Positions 1 through 8,392 of a DNA stretch of 64,000 nucleotides are shown in pieces. Made by a program: the position numbers and the translations under genes. The stretch is from NCBI RefSeq assembly GCF_005434975.1, contig NZ_SKCJ01000001.1, positions 124,001 to 188,000 of the forward strand. The letters are read 5' to 3'. The first letter of the stretch is position 1. Every line of letters starts with the position of its first letter. The notes beneath the pieces are model-generated. The model searched no databases and was not told the DNA's origin. It worked only from the letters and a program-made list of their open reading frames with translations. This DNA is from Parerythrobacter lutipelagi. GTDB taxonomy: Bacteria > Pseudomonadota > Alphaproteobacteria > Sphingomonadales > Sphingomonadaceae.

Positions 1-1182
1 GCGGTAGATGTTGGTGCACGGCTGTTCGCGGTTCTGTTCACTGTGATGAATTTCCTCAAGACCGGGACGACCGGACTGGTCGCGCAGGAAGGGACGCGGA
101 GCGGGTCCGACGCACAAGCGGGCGTACTGTTGCGCGGGCTTGCTGTCGGCCTGGCGATCGCTGTTGTCCTGTTGGCGGTAAAGCCGTTCATCCTTCCCGC
201 GTTGCTTGGCCTGCTTGGCGCCCAGGGCGACGTCCTTGCCGCTGCGACGACCTACGCAGAGATCCGGTATTGGTCCGCGCCGGCGGTGATGGCCAATCTG
301 GCGCTGGTCGGATTCATGATCGGGCGGCGGCAGATGACTGCGGTCCTGATCTTCGAAGTGGCCTACAATTTGCTGAATATCGGGCTTGGCCTGCTGTTTG
401 TTCTGGTGTGGGATTTCGGCATTGCAGGGATCGGCTGGTCGAGCTTCATTGCGGAATATGCCAAGCTGCTTGCCGTCGCGATTTTTCTGCTGCGCGGAGA
501 TTTGATTGTCGCGCTGGCAACACAGCTGCGCGAGCGGGCCAATTTGCGCTGGCGCGCGCTCGCACCGTTTCTCTCAGTCAATCGGGACCTGTTCCTGCGA
601 ACGGTGGTGCTGATGATTGCGCTGGCCGCCCTGACCCGCCTGAGCGCGGAACGCGGCACTGTGGTGCTCGCAGCAAACGGGATCATCTATCAGATGTTCG
701 TCTTCACCGCGCTGCTGCTCGACGGGTTTGAAAACTCCGCACAAGTTCTCAATGGAGAGCGGTTCGGAGCGAGGGATCGCGCAGGCTTCAATGCTTACCT
801 TCGTGCGACCATGGTGCGCGGGTTTGCCGCAGCGGCGATGGTCGCGGGACTCTTCGCATTGTTTGCCGAGCCGGTCCTGTCCAGCTTCGCCGCTACAGAG
901 GCTGTCGCAGAGGAAGCCCACCGCGCCGCTTACTGGCTGATCCTGATCCCCTTCGCCGGCGTCGCCGGGTTCATTTTCGATGGCGTTTTCGTCGGTGCCA
1001 GCTGGACCCGCGCATTGCTCCTGTCGATGGCTGGATCGTCCGTCGCTTTTGCCGCCCTGCTGTGGGTTACATGGCCGATGGGCAATGGAGGCCTATGGCT
1101 CAGCTTTACGCTGTTTCTGGTGATCAGGGCCCTGTTGCAGCTTGCCATGCTGCCGCGACTGGTGCGCGACGGGTTTGACTGA
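1..1182 (+). CDS. MATE family efflux transporter, 5' end missing
   Basis: The frame is open from base 1, so the gene starts before the window; 393 residues remain. The GTG at 43 is an internal codon, since upstream residues (AVDVGARLFAVLF) continue the same hydrophobic helix. The product is strongly hydrophobic with about ten helices. It has the organisation of MATE/DinF-type antiporters, which export drugs or cationic metabolites using a Na+ or H+ gradient. The end of the gene faces a peptidase gene on the other strand, with 44 bp between the stops. Substrate cannot be told. The family call rests on overall hydrophobic pattern and helix order. Confidence 0.8.
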   Translation, partial: AVDVGARLFAVLFTVMNFLKTGTTGLVAQEGTRSGSDAQAGVLLRGLAVGLAIAVVLLAVKPFILPALLGLLGAQGDVLAAATTYAEIRYWSAPAVMANLALVGFMIGRRQMTAVLIFEVAYNLLNIGLGLLFVLVWDFGIAGIGWSSFIAEYAKLLAVAIFLLRGDLIVALATQLRERANLRWRALAPFLSVNRDLFLRTVVLMIALAALTRLSAERGTVVLAANGIIYQMFVFTALLLDGFENSAQVLNGERFGARDRAGFNAYLRATMVRGFAAAAMVAGLFALFAEPVLSSFAATEAVAEEAHRAAYWLILIPFAGVAGFIFDGVFVGASWTRALLLSMAGSSVAFAALLWVTWPMGNGGLWLSFTLFLVIRALLQLAMLPRLVRDGFD

Positions 1183-1226
1183 GTTCGCAGTTTGCCAAGC
1201 CTCTGACCTGCCATTCCGGCAGCGGA

Positions 1227-2609
1227 TCAATCCTTCGGCAGGATATCACCCGGCTCGTTGGCAAGAATGCCGACCACCTGAGTCCACACTGCGACATTCT
1301 GGCGCAGCTGGACCGGATCGATCTTTTCGAGCGTATCGTCCGGCGTGTGGTGCAGATCGAAATAGCGCGTCCCGTCCTGCTGCAAGTCGATAATCGCGGT
1401 CTTCTGGTCGCGCGCGATGTCGATGTCAGCACCGCCGCTTGCCACGATCGCCGAATTGGCGACCCCGAAGCGTGCCACCGATGCGGCTAATTTGGCGTGC
1501 AGGTCGGGATTGGCCTCGCGGAAGTTGCTCTCGAAGCGCCAGATCCGGTCTGCCCCAAAATCGCTTTCGAGCCCGACAGCAATCGGCTCGTCGATATGCG
1601 CTGCACTGTATGCTTTGGAGCCCCACAGTCCTGTTTCTTCCGCGCCCGCCATCAGCACGCGAATGGTGCGCAGCGGCTGGCCCGTGTGCGAGACATGCAG
1701 CGCGGCGGCGGCCACAATGCCGCACCCTGCCCCGTCGTCGAACGCTCCGGTTCCGTTCCACCAGCTGTCGATGTGGCACGCAACCAGGACCGGTGGCAGC
1801 GACGGGTCGCGTCCGACAATTTCTCCCACGACATTGCCGCTGGTGGTGGTGCCCAGCTGCTGCGGGGTGAGGGTCAGTTTCATGGTGATCGGCTGGCCGT
1901 CTGCCCGTTCGAACATCCGCTCCAGATTTTCCGCATCGGGCAGTGGCAAGGCGCCTGCCGGGGTCGGCGCTACGCCAGCCGGAAAGCCCGCTCCGCCCGT
2001 GTGCGGATTGCGGTGATAGTCAGTGCCGACCGACTTGATCACGGTTGCCAGCGCCCCCTTGCTCGCCGCGATGCCCGAGCCAATCCAGCGCGCCGGACCG
2101 GCAAATCCATATTGCGAGCCGTCCTGCGTCGGCGTCATGCTGTGCGAGATGTAAGCGATCTTGCCTGCAAGGCTGCCATCGGGCGCAGCGGCGAGATCGG
2201 CCACGGTCTTGAAGTAAACGACTTCGGCTGTGATGCCATCCGGCCCGGTCGAGGCAGTGCCGCCGAGCGGCTGAACAATCAGCGGCTGCGGAAACGGGCT
2301 CAGGATTTCCGCCTTGTGGAGGTCGCCCGGGACCCATGTCTCCATCTCGAACGGTTCGTCCGCAACATTCGCGAAGCCCTGATCCCTGAGCCATGCCACC
2401 GCCCAGTCACGCCCGCGCTTCTCCGCTTCGGTCCCCGCCTGACGCGGCCCGACTTCGGTGGTGATACCTTCCACGAAATCCCACGCAATCGTGTCATGGG
2501 TGAGAACCTTGTCCGCCCCCTGTTCCAGCGTCATCGGCCCATCGGCGGCGAGTGCGGTTGCGGGGATCGGGAGCGAGAGCGCGGCGAGCGCGAAGGCGAG
2601 TCTGTTCAT
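1227..2609 (-). CDS. secreted M28 family zinc metallopeptidase
   Basis: 460 residues with a clear Sec signal peptide (MNRLAFALAALSLPIPATALA, cut after ALA). The M28 two-zinc site is visible: ACHIDSWWNGTGAFDDGAG supplies the first His and bridging Asp, AGAEETGLWGS the catalytic and metal Glu residues, LESDFGAD the next Asp, and HHTPDDTLEKID the final His. A PA-domain-like insert lies in the first half (about residues 110-210). Enzymes of this family are periplasmic or secreted aminopeptidases or carboxypeptidases that cut short peptides. It is probably transcribed alone, diverging from ettA. Peptide specificity is not readable. Confidence 0.9.
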   Translation of the reverse strand: MNRLAFALAALSLPIPATALAADGPMTLEQGADKVLTHDTIAWDFVEGITTEVGPRQAGTEAEKRGRDWAVAWLRDQGFANVADEPFEMETWVPGDLHKAEILSPFPQPLIVQPLGGTASTGPDGITAEVVYFKTVADLAAAPDGSLAGKIAYISHSMTPTQDGSQYGFAGPARWIGSGIAASKGALATVIKSVGTDYHRNPHTGGAGFPAGVAPTPAGALPLPDAENLERMFERADGQPITMKLTLTPQQLGTTTSGNVVGEIVGRDPSLPPVLVACHIDSWWNGTGAFDDGAGCGIVAAAALHVSHTGQPLRTIRVLMAGAEETGLWGSKAYSAAHIDEPIAVGLESDFGADRIWRFESNFREANPDLHAKLAASVARFGVANSAIVASGGADIDIARDQKTAIIDLQQDGTRYFDLHHTPDDTLEKIDPVQLRQNVAVWTQVVGILANEPGDILPKD

Positions 2610-2725
2610 GGGCGATGCTGCTATCGCCGTGAACAGGCCAAGTCCAGCTTGCCCCGCGCGCCCTCACCCCCTATCTGCGCGCCAACAGTTTTTCCCACTT
2701 ACGCTATGTTCCGAAGGATCGCCCG

Positions 2726-4399
2726 ATGGCCGCGCAATATGCATTCGTCATGAAGAACATGACCAAGACTTTCCCCGGTGCCCCGAAGCCGGTGCTCAGC
2801 GATATCAACCTGCAGTTCTATCAGGGCGCAAAAATCGGCATCGTCGGCCCTAACGGCGCGGGCAAGTCCACGCTGATCAAGATCATGGCCGGAATCGACA
2901 CGGACTTCACCGGCGAGGCCTGGGCGGGCGAGAACATCACCGTCGGCTATCTCGAGCAGGAGCCCGAGCTCGACGAGACCAAGACCGTGCTGGAAAATGT
3001 GCGCGAAGGCGCGAAAGAAACAGCCGAGCTGGTCGATCGCTACAACGCCGTGGCGGCCGAAATGGCCGAGCCCGATGCGGATTACGAGAAGCTTGGCGAC
3101 GAAATGGCCGACCTGCAGACCAAAATCGACGCGGTCGACGGGTGGACGCTCGACAACCAGCTTGAAATCGCGATGGAGGCTCTGCGCTGCCCGCCGGGCG
3201 ACATGAGCGTTGAAACCCTGTCAGGCGGCGAGAAACGCCGCGTCGCCCTTACCCGCCTGTTGATCCAGAAACCGGGTATCCTGCTGCTCGACGAGCCGAC
3301 CAACCACCTGGATGCGGAAAGCGTCGAATGGCTGGAAAACCATTTGAAGGAATACGCCGGCGCGGTGCTGATGATCACCCATGACCGCTACTTCCTCGAC
3401 AATGTGGTGGAATGGATCCTCGAACTCGATCGCGGTTCCTACTATCCCTACGAAGGCAATTACTCGACCTATCTGGAGAAGAAAGCCAAGCGGCTGGAAC
3501 AGGAAAGCCGCGAGGAAAGCGGGCGACAGAAATCGCTCAGCCGCGAGCTCGAGTGGATCCGCCAGACGCCAGCTGCGCGCCAGACCAAATCGAAGGCGCG
3601 TATCCGCAAGTTCGAACAGCTGCAGGAAGCGCAGGCTGGCCGCAAGCCGGGCAAGGCGCAGATCGTGGTGCAGGTGCCTGAACGCCTCGGCGGCAAGGTC
3701 ATCGAGGCCAAGGGGATCAGCAAAGCCTATGGCGACAAGCTGTTGTTCGAAGACCTGTCCTTCATGCTGCCCCCCGGCGGCATCGTTGGCGTGATCGGTC
3801 CGAACGGTGCAGGCAAATCCACTCTGTTCAAGATGATCACAGGGCAGGAAACACCCGATAGCGGCACAATCGAAATCGGCGATACCGTGCGCCTCGGCTA
3901 TGTCGACCAGAGCCGTGACGATCTGACCCCGGGCAACAATGTGTGGGAAGAAATCTCCGGCGGGCACGATTACATGAAGGTCAACGGCCACGACATGAGC
4001 ACGCGTGCCTATGTCGGCGCGTTCAACTTCAAAGGCGGTGACCAGCAGAAGAACGTCGGCAAATTGTCGGGCGGTGAACGCAACCGCGTCCACATGGCGA
4101 AGATGCTCAAGACCGGCGGCAATGTGCTGCTGCTTGACGAGCCGACCAACGACCTCGACGTGGAAACGCTCGGCGCGCTGGAAGAAGCAATCGAGAACTT
4201 CGCCGGCTGCGCCGTGGTCATCAGCCATGACCGCTTCTTCCTTGACCGTCTGGCGACGCACATCCTCGCGTTCGAGGGCAACAGCCATGTCGAATGGTTC
4301 GAGGGTAACTTCGAAGCGTACGAGGAAGACAAGCGCCGCCGCCTGGGCGACGCAGCGGATCGGCCGACGCGATTGGCGTATAAAAAGCTGACGCGGTGA
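2726..4399 (+). CDS. ettA: energy-dependent translational throttle protein EttA (ABC-F)
   Basis: 557 residues with two ABC ATPase domains and no membrane segment, as in ABC-F translation factors. Both Walker A motifs are GPNGAGKST (first at residues 41-49). The signatures are LSGGEKRRVAL and LSGGERNRVHM, and the Walker B motifs LLLDEPTNHLD and LLLDEPTNDLD. A charged linker between the domains (about 245-320) matches the P-site tRNA interaction region, and the length is typical of EttA. EttA binds the ribosomal E site and gates the first peptide bond according to ATP/ADP ratio. GAAGGA lies eight bases before the ATG. Confidence 0.95.
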   Translation: MAAQYAFVMKNMTKTFPGAPKPVLSDINLQFYQGAKIGIVGPNGAGKSTLIKIMAGIDTDFTGEAWAGENITVGYLEQEPELDETKTVLENVREGAKETAELVDRYNAVAAEMAEPDADYEKLGDEMADLQTKIDAVDGWTLDNQLEIAMEALRCPPGDMSVETLSGGEKRRVALTRLLIQKPGILLLDEPTNHLDAESVEWLENHLKEYAGAVLMITHDRYFLDNVVEWILELDRGSYYPYEGNYSTYLEKKAKRLEQESREESGRQKSLSRELEWIRQTPAARQTKSKARIRKFEQLQEAQAGRKPGKAQIVVQVPERLGGKVIEAKGISKAYGDKLLFEDLSFMLPPGGIVGVIGPNGAGKSTLFKMITGQETPDSGTIEIGDTVRLGYVDQSRDDLTPGNNVWEEISGGHDYMKVNGHDMSTRAYVGAFNFKGGDQQKNVGKLSGGERNRVHMAKMLKTGGNVLLLDEPTNDLDVETLGALEEAIENFAGCAVVISHDRFFLDRLATHILAFEGNSHVEWFEGNFEAYEEDKRRRLGDAADRPTRLAYKKLTR

Positions 4400-4573
4400 T
4401 CCCCAATCGAAGGTTGTCCGGTTAAAGTACATTGTTCAGGGCAATAGCCTGCGAAAGTGGAGCCTCGCTCGTGATTACAACTCCGCAGCGCGCCGGAAAT
4501 GACTGCGCTTTGACTTTTTCCGCTACCTAAGAGTAAATCCTGCGCTGAAAACTCAGGTTCGGGGGAGCCGCCA

Positions 4574-5653
4574 GTGTCTGCGTGTAAACATTGCGGGGGC
4601 GAACTGCCGCGTGACGCAGAGTCCTGTAGCGTGTGCGGTACAAACGACTCTGCGATGACAATGGAGGAATATCTAGATCGATATTCTGCCGGACGCCGAA
4701 AACATTACTTGACTGTCTTCGCGGTGTTTACGGGCGCAGTAATCCTCATCGCGACCGTCATCGTCCTGCTCAGAAATCCGCTGCCGGAACAGCCCGACCA
4801 AACTGCGATCGATGCGTCGATCTTGGAAACAAATGAAGAATCATCCGAAGCAAGCCAGCTAAATGCAGTCTCTCTACCCGGAAGGTCTGACCTGAGCGCC
4901 ACGGTCGGCCCTGAAGAAGCACGTTTTGTATTCCCGATCGAGCCAGGAAAAATATACGAGTGGTGTTCCGGCGGGCTTGTTCATGGCGCTGAGGTTGTGA
5001 TCGAACAGAAATTCGAGTTTGGGTTCACACTGTTTACGCCGATGGGTGCGACGCCCTGCGATCGAGGCGGCATCCGGAGGCTGTTACTTTCTGGCCAAAC
5101 ATCGGCTTGGCGCAATCAACCGGATGGCAATTCGTATGCCATACCGGGAGACTATTCGACCGAGCTCAATGCAACCGGGGACAGCATAGAAGTGGTCCTG
5201 AGGGGACGCGATGGGATTGGACTGCTTTTTGGAAACAAGCCCGATAGCGTCACGATGATTCGGACGATTGATGGGCGCGCCACAAGGAATAATGTCAAAG
5301 TTATGTATCTGGGCAAAGCTCTGCTGACAGCGGCCAATGGCAATTCTGGTCTACCTCTTCCCCATTCGCGGCTGGAGCGGCTTAACCACACCGGGCGACA
5401 GCAGTCATTCGTCATCCTTGGCGGAGCCACTTCGCCCAAAGTTTTCGGTGGCGCGGAGCTAAAGGAACTAACCGCATGCCTTGGAGTGAAACCCAATGTC
5501 GTCGACTCTGCGATGTATGACGGCTTCAATGCCGGTTTCAGCATCGCTTTGTTAGGGGGCTTCACTCAGACCGAAGCCAAAAAGGTTCACGCGTGGGCAT
5601 CAAACTGTTCGCCAGATGCCTACATCAGAAGCGGACGGTGGATCGGCGATTGA
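4574..5653 (+). CDS. zinc-ribbon, single-pass membrane protein of unknown function
   Basis: 359 residues, starting at GTG six bases after GGGGGAG. Residues 4-21 form a zinc ribbon (CKHCGGELPRDAESCSVCG). A short charged stretch leads to one membrane helix at about 44-64 (LTVFAVFTGAVILIATVIVLL), so the ribbon is cytoplasmic and about 290 residues are periplasmic. The periplasmic part has an acidic linker, a beta-rich middle domain with three Cys, and a C-terminal segment from about 285 (SFVILGGATSPKVFGG to DAYIRSGRWIGD). That last part resembles SPOR peptidoglycan-binding domains in its strand-helix-strand order and closing aYvr motif; this is inference only. Codon use looks less GC-biased than its neighbours. 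I do not recognise a named family. Confidence 0.75.
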   Translation: MSACKHCGGELPRDAESCSVCGTNDSAMTMEEYLDRYSAGRRKHYLTVFAVFTGAVILIATVIVLLRNPLPEQPDQTAIDASILETNEESSEASQLNAVSLPGRSDLSATVGPEEARFVFPIEPGKIYEWCSGGLVHGAEVVIEQKFEFGFTLFTPMGATPCDRGGIRRLLLSGQTSAWRNQPDGNSYAIPGDYSTELNATGDSIEVVLRGRDGIGLLFGNKPDSVTMIRTIDGRATRNNVKVMYLGKALLTAANGNSGLPLPHSRLERLNHTGRQQSFVILGGATSPKVFGGAELKELTACLGVKPNVVDSAMYDGFNAGFSIALLGGFTQTEAKKVHAWASNCSPDAYIRSGRWIGD

Positions 5654-5796
5654 GCTTTGGCCGGCGGCTCTGACCTGATTGATGATTTTCCTAGATTGTC
5701 TGCATTTGCTATCGAATGACTCGTGGCGAACCTGACCTTCAAGGCTGACCCGATTTCACAACTTCCGCGCGCCGGAAAAGCGATTTTCGAGAAGAA

Positions 5797-5871
5797 GTGT
5801 CACCCTGTTGGATATCCAACAAATACTAAAAATCAGTTGTTTACAAAGTCCAACAGAGTGACACGTGTCAC
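5797..5871. repeat. nested palindromes in an intergenic region
   Basis: Three dyads overlap here. Arms at 5797-5812 (GTGTCACCCTGTTGGA) and 5849-5864 (TCCAACAGAGTGACAC) are inverted copies with one mismatch in 16. The left arm's inner end is part of a perfect 14-bp palindrome (GTTGGATATCCAAC, 5807-5820). The right arm's outer end is part of another perfect 14-bp palindrome (GTGACACGTGTCAC, 5858-5871). The element lies between convergent genes ending at 5653 and 5898. It could be a bidirectional terminator-like hairpin, a protein-binding site or a dispersed intergenic repeat. No T-run follows on either strand. Confidence 0.7.
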
Positions 5872-5897
5872 CTTTTGCCGGATCTGCAAGGGAGTTT

Positions 5898-6467
5898 TCA
5901 GGGCGACACCCAGCGCGCACCCTCGGCGTCGAGAATCGCTCTTCGGTGGCCGGTATGGGCGAGTTGAAACCAGTCGAAGCTTTCGACGCTCACCAGCAGA
6001 ATCGCGAAATTGTCCCGCGCGGGGATCAGTTGCGCGTCATCCGGCTCGGTGCCTTCGAATTGGGGCGGCAGTCCCGAGGTCGGCGCTTGCGACTCCGCGC
6101 CCGGCCCCTCGCCCAGGTAACACCGGCGCGCGAAGTTGGTGCTTTCCTCCCATGCAGCATCGACCATTGGCCCCTCGCGCTCGATCCGGCCTGTGCCGCG
6201 GCAGCGAATCTGGACCTTCTCGCCCTTGTCGTAAAGCAGCACGCCGACCGGGGCGCCCCGTCCGATCAAGCCGGCCTTGGGTGCCCGTGCATCGGTGTGG
6301 AAGCGCAGCGTCCGGCTCCCTCCATCCCATCCGCGTACGATCATCACCCGCGCATCCGCATCGGCTGTCGCTATGACCGCCGAGTGCATCGCGCAGCGCC
6401 AATTGTCCGCCGCTTCGCGCAGGCGGCGGTCGATATCGGCGCGAACATCATCGAAAGTTTCGAGCAT
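5898..6467 (-). CDS. pyridoxamine 5'-phosphate oxidase family FMN-binding protein
   Basis: 189 residues with the split-barrel pattern of the PNPOx-like superfamily. The N-terminal helix is followed by SAVIATADADARVMIVRGW and TLRFHTDARAPKAGLIGRG, which match the FMN-phosphate-binding strands, and the C-terminus (RRAILDAEGARWVSP) resembles the PNPOx end. It is shorter than true PdxH (about 210-230 residues) and closer to the Alr4036-like subgroup. Role in vitamin B6 salvage is therefore unproven; a general flavin reductase or oxidase is possible. GGAGGGGG precedes the ATG. Probably monocistronic. Confidence 0.8.
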   Translation of the reverse strand: MLETFDDVRADIDRRLREAADNWRCAMHSAVIATADADARVMIVRGWDGGSRTLRFHTDARAPKAGLIGRGAPVGVLLYDKGEKVQIRCRGTGRIEREGPMVDAAWEESTNFARRCYLGEGPGAESQAPTSGLPPQFEGTEPDDAQLIPARDNFAILLVSVESFDWFQLAHTGHRRAILDAEGARWVSP

Positions 6468-6642
6468 GGTGCCCCCTCCCGCTTTGATCGTTCAGCGTCA
6501 AGTCATTCAGGTTTCTCTACAACAACATTAACAGAAGCCGTAACAACCGGTTCAGTTTCGGGTCAGACCATAATCCCTAACCAGTCCTTACCAACAGGGC
6601 CGCACGGGGTGGGTAGCGGCAGAAACCATTTGGAGAGCCGCA

Positions 6643-7632
6643 ATGACACTCAAGCAATTATTCACCGCCGGGAGCGCGTCCGCCCTCGCGCTGGCGATGG
6701 CACTGGTCGCCGCGCCCGCGCAGGCAGAGGCCGCCGCTGCCGATGATACCCAGCGCGCCGATCGTGGCGACCGCGGGGATCGCGGCGCACGCCAGGACCG
6801 GCGCGACCGCCGCGAGGCACGGCAGAACCGCAACAATCGCCGTGAAGCCAGGCAGAACCGCAGGCAGCGTACCGAACGGGCCGCACAGGCTCCGCAACGT
6901 GCGCAGCGCCCCGCACGCATCGAAGGCCGCGAACGCGACCGGACGCGCACCAATGTGAACCAACGCGGTGAACGCCGTGCCGAGCGCCGTGATCGCGGTC
7001 CGGCCATCGCGCCCGCACAGGCACGCCGAAATGCGCAGATCGATCGCCGGCAGGATCGCCGCGTAGAGCGTCGTCAGGACCGCCGCGTGGAACGCCGGCA
7101 GGATCGCCGGGCAGAGCGTCGGCAGGATCGCCGTGTCGAGCGGCGCAACAGCCGAAACGGCAGCTACACCGACCAGCGTCGGAACCGGACATACACCGAT
7201 ACACGCCGCAATGCGCGCCAAGCCTATCGCCAAGGGCGCCGTGACGGGGTCCGCACAGAACGTCGGCGCGACTATCGGCAGGACCGCTATCGCGATCAAC
7301 GCCGCGCCCGTGACCACCGCCGGTGGGATCGTCGTTCATGGCGCAATCACAACCGCTACAACTGGCGCAATCATCGCGCCAGGAACCGGACTGTCTTCCG
7401 TATTGGCAGCTACTACTCGCCATACCGGAACTATCGCTACCGCCGCCTGAACGTCGGGTTCTACCTCGACAGCCTTTTCTTCAGCAGCCGCTATTATATC
7501 AACGACCCGTGGCGCTATCGCCTGCCAGAAGTCTACGGCCCTTATCGCTGGGTTCGCTATTATGACGACGTGTTGCTGGTGAATATCTACAGTGGCGAAG
7601 TGGTCGACGTGATCCACGACTTCTTCTGGTAA
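6643..7632 (+). CDS. secreted Arg-rich protein with RcnB-type C-terminus
   Basis: 329 residues with a signal peptide cut after AQA (about residue 27). Residues 35-250 are extremely rich in Arg, Asp and Gln, with a repeated octad RRQDRRVE. The last 75 residues (IGSYYSPYRNYRYRRL through RWVRYYDDVLLVNIYSG to VIHDFFW) match the RcnB-type domain found in periplasmic proteins linked in E. coli to nickel/cobalt homeostasis. The middle part is likely disordered and very basic, so it may bind envelope polyanions; that is inference. The start follows GGAGAG, and a strong hairpin terminator lies about 50 bp after the stop. Confidence 0.75.
   Translation: MTLKQLFTAGSASALALAMALVAAPAQAEAAAADDTQRADRGDRGDRGARQDRRDRREARQNRNNRREARQNRRQRTERAAQAPQRAQRPARIEGRERDRTRTNVNQRGERRAERRDRGPAIAPAQARRNAQIDRRQDRRVERRQDRRVERRQDRRAERRQDRRVERRNSRNGSYTDQRRNRTYTDTRRNARQAYRQGRRDGVRTERRRDYRQDRYRDQRRARDHRRWDRRSWRNHNRYNWRNHRARNRTVFRIGSYYSPYRNYRYRRLNVGFYLDSLFFSSRYYINDPWRYRLPEVYGPYRWVRYYDDVLLVNIYSGEVVDVIHDFFW
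7045..7140 (+). repeat. four 24-bp tandem repeats inside the Arg-rich gene
   Basis: Four units of 24 bp (7045-7068, 7069-7092, 7093-7116, 7117-7140) of the form CGCCGGCAGGATCGCCG plus seven bases. Each encodes one RRQDRRVE-like octad. Units differ at a few positions, so the array is diverged but in frame, and copy changes would keep the reading frame. Confidence 0.9.
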
Positions 7633-7680
7633 GAAGCCGGCAACCCAAATGCTGCTCCCATCCTGTGGACGCAGTGCAAG

Positions 7681-7717
7681 GAACCCCCGCCTTCCCCTTG
7701 GGCGGGGGTTCTTGTTT
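7681..7717 (+). terminator. Rho-independent terminator after the Arg-rich gene
   Basis: A perfect 11-bp stem (GAACCCCCGCC with GGCGGGGGTTC) surrounds a 9-base loop and is followed by TTGTTTTA. It sits between the stop at 7632 and the convergent cytochrome gene ending at 7737. The reverse strand lacks a good T-run, so it mainly serves the rightward transcript. Confidence 0.9.
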
Positions 7718-7736
7718 TATCGGATCTGTTGGCGGG

Positions 7737-8285
7737 TCAGGCCTTGCCGAAGGGCAACATTCGCCACAGCACGCCGGTCTTGTCGAAGAAAGTATGCTTG
7801 AGCGCGCCAAGGATGTGCAACGCGATCAGGTAGATGAAAATCCCGCCAGCAGTCTTATGGAAGCCGATAATCGTCTTGCCGGCATCAGCGTTCTCACCCA
7901 CCGGGATCGCCGGAAGCGAAAACAGGCCGAAGATCTCCACGCCTTTGCCGAAGAAGGACACTGCGAGCCAGCCACCGATCGGCAGCCCGATCAGCAGCAC
8001 GTAGAAGATGACATGGACGCTGCGGGCAAGGATCCGTTCCCAGTTCGCCAGCTTTGAAGGCAGCGGCGGCACCGGATGAGTCCAGCGCCACAGCAGACGG
8101 CCCAGAGTCAGCACCAGGATCGTAATGCCCAAGGCCTTGTGATTATCCATCAGCGTGACTTTTTCTGCCCGCGAGAGATGCTCGGCAGCCTCGGCGATCC
8201 GCCAGTTGACGATAACTGCAACGGCAATGACCCAGTGAAAAATCATCGCCCCTGCCGAATAGCGGGCTTGCGTCGGAGTGCTCAT
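7737..8285 (-). CDS. cytochrome b561-type membrane protein
   Basis: 182 residues from the ATG at 8285, chosen because GAGGGA lies just upstream and the longer frame would run into the divergent gene. Four membrane helices carry the haem-ligand type histidines: FHWVIAVAVIVNW, NHKALGITILVL, HVIFYVLLIGLPIGGW and FHKTAGGIFIYLIALHILG. This is the layout of bacterial cytochrome b561 (YceJ/CybB-like) proteins, which hold two b haems and move electrons from quinol in the inner membrane. The partner is unknown. It is divergent from the dioxygenase gene at 8393. Confidence 0.88.
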   Translation of the reverse strand: MSTPTQARYSAGAMIFHWVIAVAVIVNWRIAEAAEHLSRAEKVTLMDNHKALGITILVLTLGRLLWRWTHPVPPLPSKLANWERILARSVHVIFYVLLIGLPIGGWLAVSFFGKGVEIFGLFSLPAIPVGENADAGKTIIGFHKTAGGIFIYLIALHILGALKHTFFDKTGVLWRMLPFGKA

Positions 8286-8392
8286 CCTATCCCTCTTCGA
8301 TTTGTTTGCTCCCCGACTATTTCTAGCACCGACCCAAATTGCCGCAACCAGCAGCCTTGCCGCCGCAGCACCGGCTGGTAAGTTCGTTTGCG

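Noticed and set aside
1497-2753. 418-codon open frame on the plus strand
   Set aside because: It lies antisense to the M28 peptidase, whose signal peptide and zinc motifs are clear; the antisense product is Arg/Cys-rich without domains.
3221-4432. 403-codon open frame opposite ettA
   Set aside because: EttA motifs are complete on the other strand; this is a GC-driven shadow frame.
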